Shown in pieces: positions 17,880 through 20,000 of a stretch of DNA of 20,000 nt. The stretch is taken from positions 4,552,900 through 4,572,899 of the forward strand of contig OZ026546.1 of the NCBI GenBank assembly GCA_964020155.1, given 5' to 3'. The position numbers and the translations under genes are program-made. How positions within the stretch are numbered: position 1 is the first letter of the stretch; each line of letters opens with the position of its first letter. Source of the DNA: Chondrilla cf. caribensis. Lineage: Eukaryota > Porifera > Demospongiae > Chondrillida > Chondrillidae. The notes under the pieces are model-generated. The model ran no database searches, was not told the DNA's origin, and saw only the letters and a list, made by a program, of their open reading frames with translations.

Positions 17880-18460
17880 TGGGCCTATTGTCATAATTTC
17901 TAGGCCCGAAAGTCAGTAAGTGCGTGGGCGACCTCGATCGGCCTCCCCTATGTGACGGAAACAATTAACCTCGCTTCCGCTCGGTGATTATAACGTATTA
18001 GTTAAAGTCAGCATTAGTTAAATCGCTTCAGTGCATATTCCTGTACGCAATACGTATAGGGCTGAAAATAGACGTTGCTTACGTTGACTTAAGATGGATG
18101 GATTTTACGACGAACGAGGGAGATAATAGTGTGGTATGGAGAAAGCGAAAAATGCGTACGTTCCAAAAACGAGTGTTATTCCTTTCTAGATCCTGGTGTA
18201 CCTTTGAAGTGTTAAGAGATATTCACCACTAACACAGCCACGTTATCGATGCTCGTATTAAAACGTCGGAAGAAATAAGGAAGCGATCGGAGAAAGGGGC
18301 TGGCTACGCGAGATCCCATTGGGAAACGGCGCCATATTGCATCAATGACATCATAAACCACGCCAGCTTCCCATTACGTCATCATTACGTCAGGTTGTAA
18401 TATCCTATGGTCTTCACCGGCGACCTATGGAATGGCGTTTGGGATCAAGTGCAGCGCCTG
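17880..18460. promoter_or_regulatory. CpG-rich patch with tandem ATTACGTCA motifs
   Basis: CpG is frequent here, in contrast to the AT-rich, CpG-poor sequence before it (CGATCGG, ACGTATTA, TACGACGAACGAGG, CGATCGG, GGCGCC). ATTACGTCA occurs twice in tandem, 11 bp apart (18373-18381 and 18384-18392), preceded by TGACATCA near 18348 and an inverted CCAAT box CCCATTGGG near 18317. ACGTCA is the CREB/ATF half-site. A GGGCCTA/TAGGCCC inverted pair lies at about 17881-17907. It may be a promoter or a CpG-rich repeat; no adjoining gene start is recognised. Confidence 0.35.
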
Positions 18461-18484
18461 AACCACCCATTATACTATATTATG

Positions 18485-18486
18485 TA

Positions 18487-18518
<32 letters not shown>

Positions 18519-19083
18519 TATTATTGTTATTAAAGTGCATTGTAGGACAGTTGCCCAAAATAGCACTAAATAAAAAATTCCAAAAGTTATTTAGTACCTA
18601 TTTACTAAATTTTAATAGCTCCTTTCTAGATTTCCACATATTTAGAACAAATCTGGCAATCTTGGGCATTTCCAAACTCTTCAAAATCATGTCACTCTTT
18701 TCATCCTCATTCAAATTTTCAAGATTCTCTTCCTCTCTCATCCAAACCCTATGCAAATCAAGCTTTGTACATATCGTTAAAAAGTGCTTTTCGTCTTCAA
18801 TTCCCTCTCCACATAATTTGCAAATTCTATCATCCCTCTTATTTCCTCTCCATCTACCCATCTCCACTTCCAATTTACAACACCCTGCCCTTAATTCAGC
18901 CCCTAATCTCCTACAGGATCTATCCTCTATGTATACAATCCCTCCCCTGCCTTCTCCAAGTCTATCTCCGCTCTCTGTCAACTCCCTCCTCCACCATTCT
19001 AATTTACTTTTGTTTTTAACTGCTTCACCCCATTCACCTCTAACTGCTCTCCAAATACTAGATCTGTATAAGTAGCCATAAGC
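18485..19083 (-). mobile_element. 5'-truncated LINE (non-LTR retrotransposon) fragment, C-terminal part
   Basis: On the minus strand an open frame of 161 codons runs from 19083 to the stop at 18598. It begins AYGYLYRSSIWRAVRGEWGE, then WWRELTESGDRLGEGRGG, then LRAGCCKLEVEMGRWRGN and the zinc-knuckle C-x2-C-x8-H-x4-C (CKLCGEGIEDEKHFLTIC), followed by a charged tail ending KELLKFSK. This order matches the region after the reverse transcriptase (zf-RVT) in many LINE proteins. The reverse transcriptase itself is absent, as expected for 5' truncation during target-primed insertion. A short 3' UTR leads to a (TAA)n tail. The insert is non-autonomous. Clade and target-site duplications are not determinable by eye. 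Confidence 0.82.
18488..18532 (-). repeat. (TAA)n microsatellite tail of the LINE fragment
   Basis: ATT units on the + strand (TAA on the minus strand), about 14, with small interruptions. The run lies immediately downstream of the LINE fragment's 3' UTR in its own orientation, as expected for LINE families that end in short tandem repeats instead of poly(A). Confidence 0.85.
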
Positions 19084-19204
19084 CTACCATAACCTCTCGC
19101 GGGTTTGCTTTGCTCATCTGTTTAGGGGTCAGACCTGAATGCGAGCATGAACAAAGAGTTCGTGATGGGCATGTAGTGTATGAATAACATTAATTGACGT
19201 AATG

Positions 19205-19242
19205 AATAAAATTAAAGCTCTGTTTCTTGCGTTAATTTTATT
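19205..19242. repeat. Inverted repeat AATAAAATTAA / TTAATTTTATT
   Basis: Perfect 11-bp arms at 19205-19215 and 19232-19242 around a 16-bp spacer. The right-arm word TTAATTTTATT recurs in the same orientation at 19604-19614, beyond the next element. Confidence 0.7.
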
Positions 19243-19249
19243 CTTTTTA

Positions 19250-19556
19250 GGGGCTGCCGCAGGCAGCCCCTATATTGTTTTCATTTCGACTTCCGGTATG
19301 TAACGCTCGTCCGATATATAGATAGATATATAGATATATATATATATAATATGTGTTCCTATGCGTAATCGCAACAATGAATTTATATTAGAATTTATAT
19401 TGCGCGAAATAAAGATGGCCGATTTCGAACGCTGACAATTTGAAATTGGGCTAGAATTCGTGCGCTGAAGTTCCGCCGAACGTAAGAACTTCAGCGAAGG
19501 TTCTTCTAAACCTAACAAAGACGCCAAGTAATTCGAGTGCGGGGGGCGGCAGCCCC
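19250..19556. mobile_element. MITE-like element with GGGGCTGCCG terminal inverted repeats
   Basis: The left end GGGGCTGCCG (19250-19259) and right end CGGCAGCCCC (19547-19556) are perfect inverted copies. The left terminus is itself a hairpin, GGGGCTGCC-GCA-GGCAGCCCC (19250-19270). The interior is CpG-rich, with a (AT)n run near 19333-19351, and does not resemble its AT-rich surroundings. A minus-strand open frame across it has no recognisable domain. At 307 bp with short TIRs it fits a non-autonomous DNA transposon; no target duplication is clear. Confidence 0.6.
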
Positions 19557-19581
19557 ACGAGTTTTTAAACTCGAATTACTT
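19526..19581. repeat. Perfect 13-bp inverted repeat across the element's right end
   Basis: AAGTAATTCGAGT (19526-19538) is inverted at 19569-19581 as ACTCGAATTACTT. The right terminus of the GGGGCTGCCG element lies inside the loop, so the element's end may extend to 19581, or two elements may be nested. Confidence 0.8.
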
Positions 19582-19697
19582 GTTCTATTATTCTATTCTT
19601 CCTTTAATTTTATTTATTATGTCAGGTAATACTATCCATACACTACATTCTCATCACGAACTATCACACTTGTAGTTTAACACCACACACTCTCCCT

Positions 19698-19745
19698 GTA
19701 GTCATACCACTGATGAAGGTAGCAGTCAGCTGCCAAAACACTTGG
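19698..19745 (+). ncRNA. Degenerate hammerhead-ribozyme-like motif
   Basis: CTGATGA (19710-19716) matches the hammerhead core, and GGTAGC (19718-19723) can pair with GCTGCC (19729-19734, one G-U) around loop AGTCA as stem II. The core should continue GAAA but here reads AAAA (19735-19738), so the invariant G12 is lost and activity is unlikely. Very similar CTGATGAAGG...CCGAAAC sequences are known from retroelement ends, including Penelope-like elements, so this may be a retroelement edge. Stems I and III are not convincing. Confidence 0.35.
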
Positions 19746-19764
19746 TGAAAAAAATTTATTATGG

Positions 19765-20000
19765 CTAGTGAAATTCCAATGAACCTATCCATAAAATGCT
19801 ACCTAGCCAAACAACTCCCTTTTTAAATAACCATGAAGTTCGCCAAAATTTCCTATATGCAAGAATTTCTACAAACATGTCATTCTTTGCTGCTCTTTTA
19901 CTTACTAGGATATTCGGTTCTCCTGTGGTCTTCAACTTTGAAGAGAATGGGTTCTCTAATTCAAACTATAATTCTTTGCTTGGTAATGCTGTCCTTTGCT
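19765..20000. other. Window end: two overlapping open frames, neither assigned
   Basis: On the minus strand 19965-19765 is open for 66 codons (KTTGEPNILVSKRAAKNDMF, VEILAYRKFWRTSWLFKKG...). On the + strand an ATG at 19833 with A at -3 opens a frame that is still open at 20000 (56 codons; hydrophobic, SLLLFYLLGYSVLLW). At most one is likely to be real; no domain is recognised in either, and the next window is needed to judge the + frame. Confidence 0.2.

Noticed and set aside
18407..19075. 222-codon plus-strand frame
   Set aside because: It is antisense to the LINE fragment and begins with translation of the ATT microsatellite; the minus frame has the real zinc-knuckle motif.
19270..19527. 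Minus-strand 85-codon frame across the MITE-like element
   Set aside because: Contains translated (AT)n repeat and no known domain; the structure is better explained as a non-coding element.

Overview
The window is animal nuclear DNA: AT-rich, with many short GT-AG introns, and dominated by one metazoan gene on the + strand. My best guess is a sponge (demosponge such as Amphimedon). The reasons are short dense introns, Calx-beta/Ig adhesion modules, an early-branching adhesion-GPCR architecture and small hairpin elements. The species is inference; no marker gene fixes it.

Region 1 (1-14201) is the 3' part of a very large adhesion G-protein-coupled receptor (aGPCR); its start lies upstream of the window. 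I could splice 29 exons into one frame that closes exactly at the TAA at 14199-14201, giving about 2,268 residues in the window. Extracellular order: one partial and five complete Calx-beta domains (1-2704), an Ig-like domain, an FN3 domain, a split Ig, three further Ig domains, an EGF repeat, another Ig, a linker with a dibasic RRKR site, a hormone-receptor-motif (HRM) domain, a GAIN domain and a textbook GPS (cleavage expected between Leu and Thr at 10853/10854). Then come seven membrane helices and a Ser/Thr-rich tail ending in a class I PDZ-ligand-like STVL. The Calx-beta array is built from a repeated three-exon cassette with near-identical exons, a sign of recent duplication or gene conversion. 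Ectodomain exons are mostly phase 1-1; the HRM-to-7TM part is not.

Introns carry small non-coding elements: a near-perfect palindromic MITE-like element (12367-12556), a weaker one (10968-11146), an (AC)n run (about 10256-10300) and degenerate tandem repeats (4916-5080; 8920-9180).

Region 2 (14202-17880) is mostly intergenic. It holds the presumed 3' UTR, a sharply bounded 120-bp copy of this receptor family's TM3 coding sequence (15101-15222), a candidate minus-strand exon of unknown identity (15791-16024), and long stretches in which I recognise nothing.

Region 3 (17880-20000) is visibly richer in CpG and repeats: a promoter-like or repeat-derived CpG patch with tandem ATTACGTCA motifs, a 5'-truncated LINE fragment on the minus strand with a zinc-knuckle C-terminus and a (TAA)n tail, a MITE-like element with GGGGCTGCCG terminal inverted repeats (19250-19556), a perfect 13-bp inverted repeat beside it, and a degenerate hammerhead-ribozyme-like motif near 19710. 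I see no prokaryotic features, CRISPR array, tRNA or rRNA.
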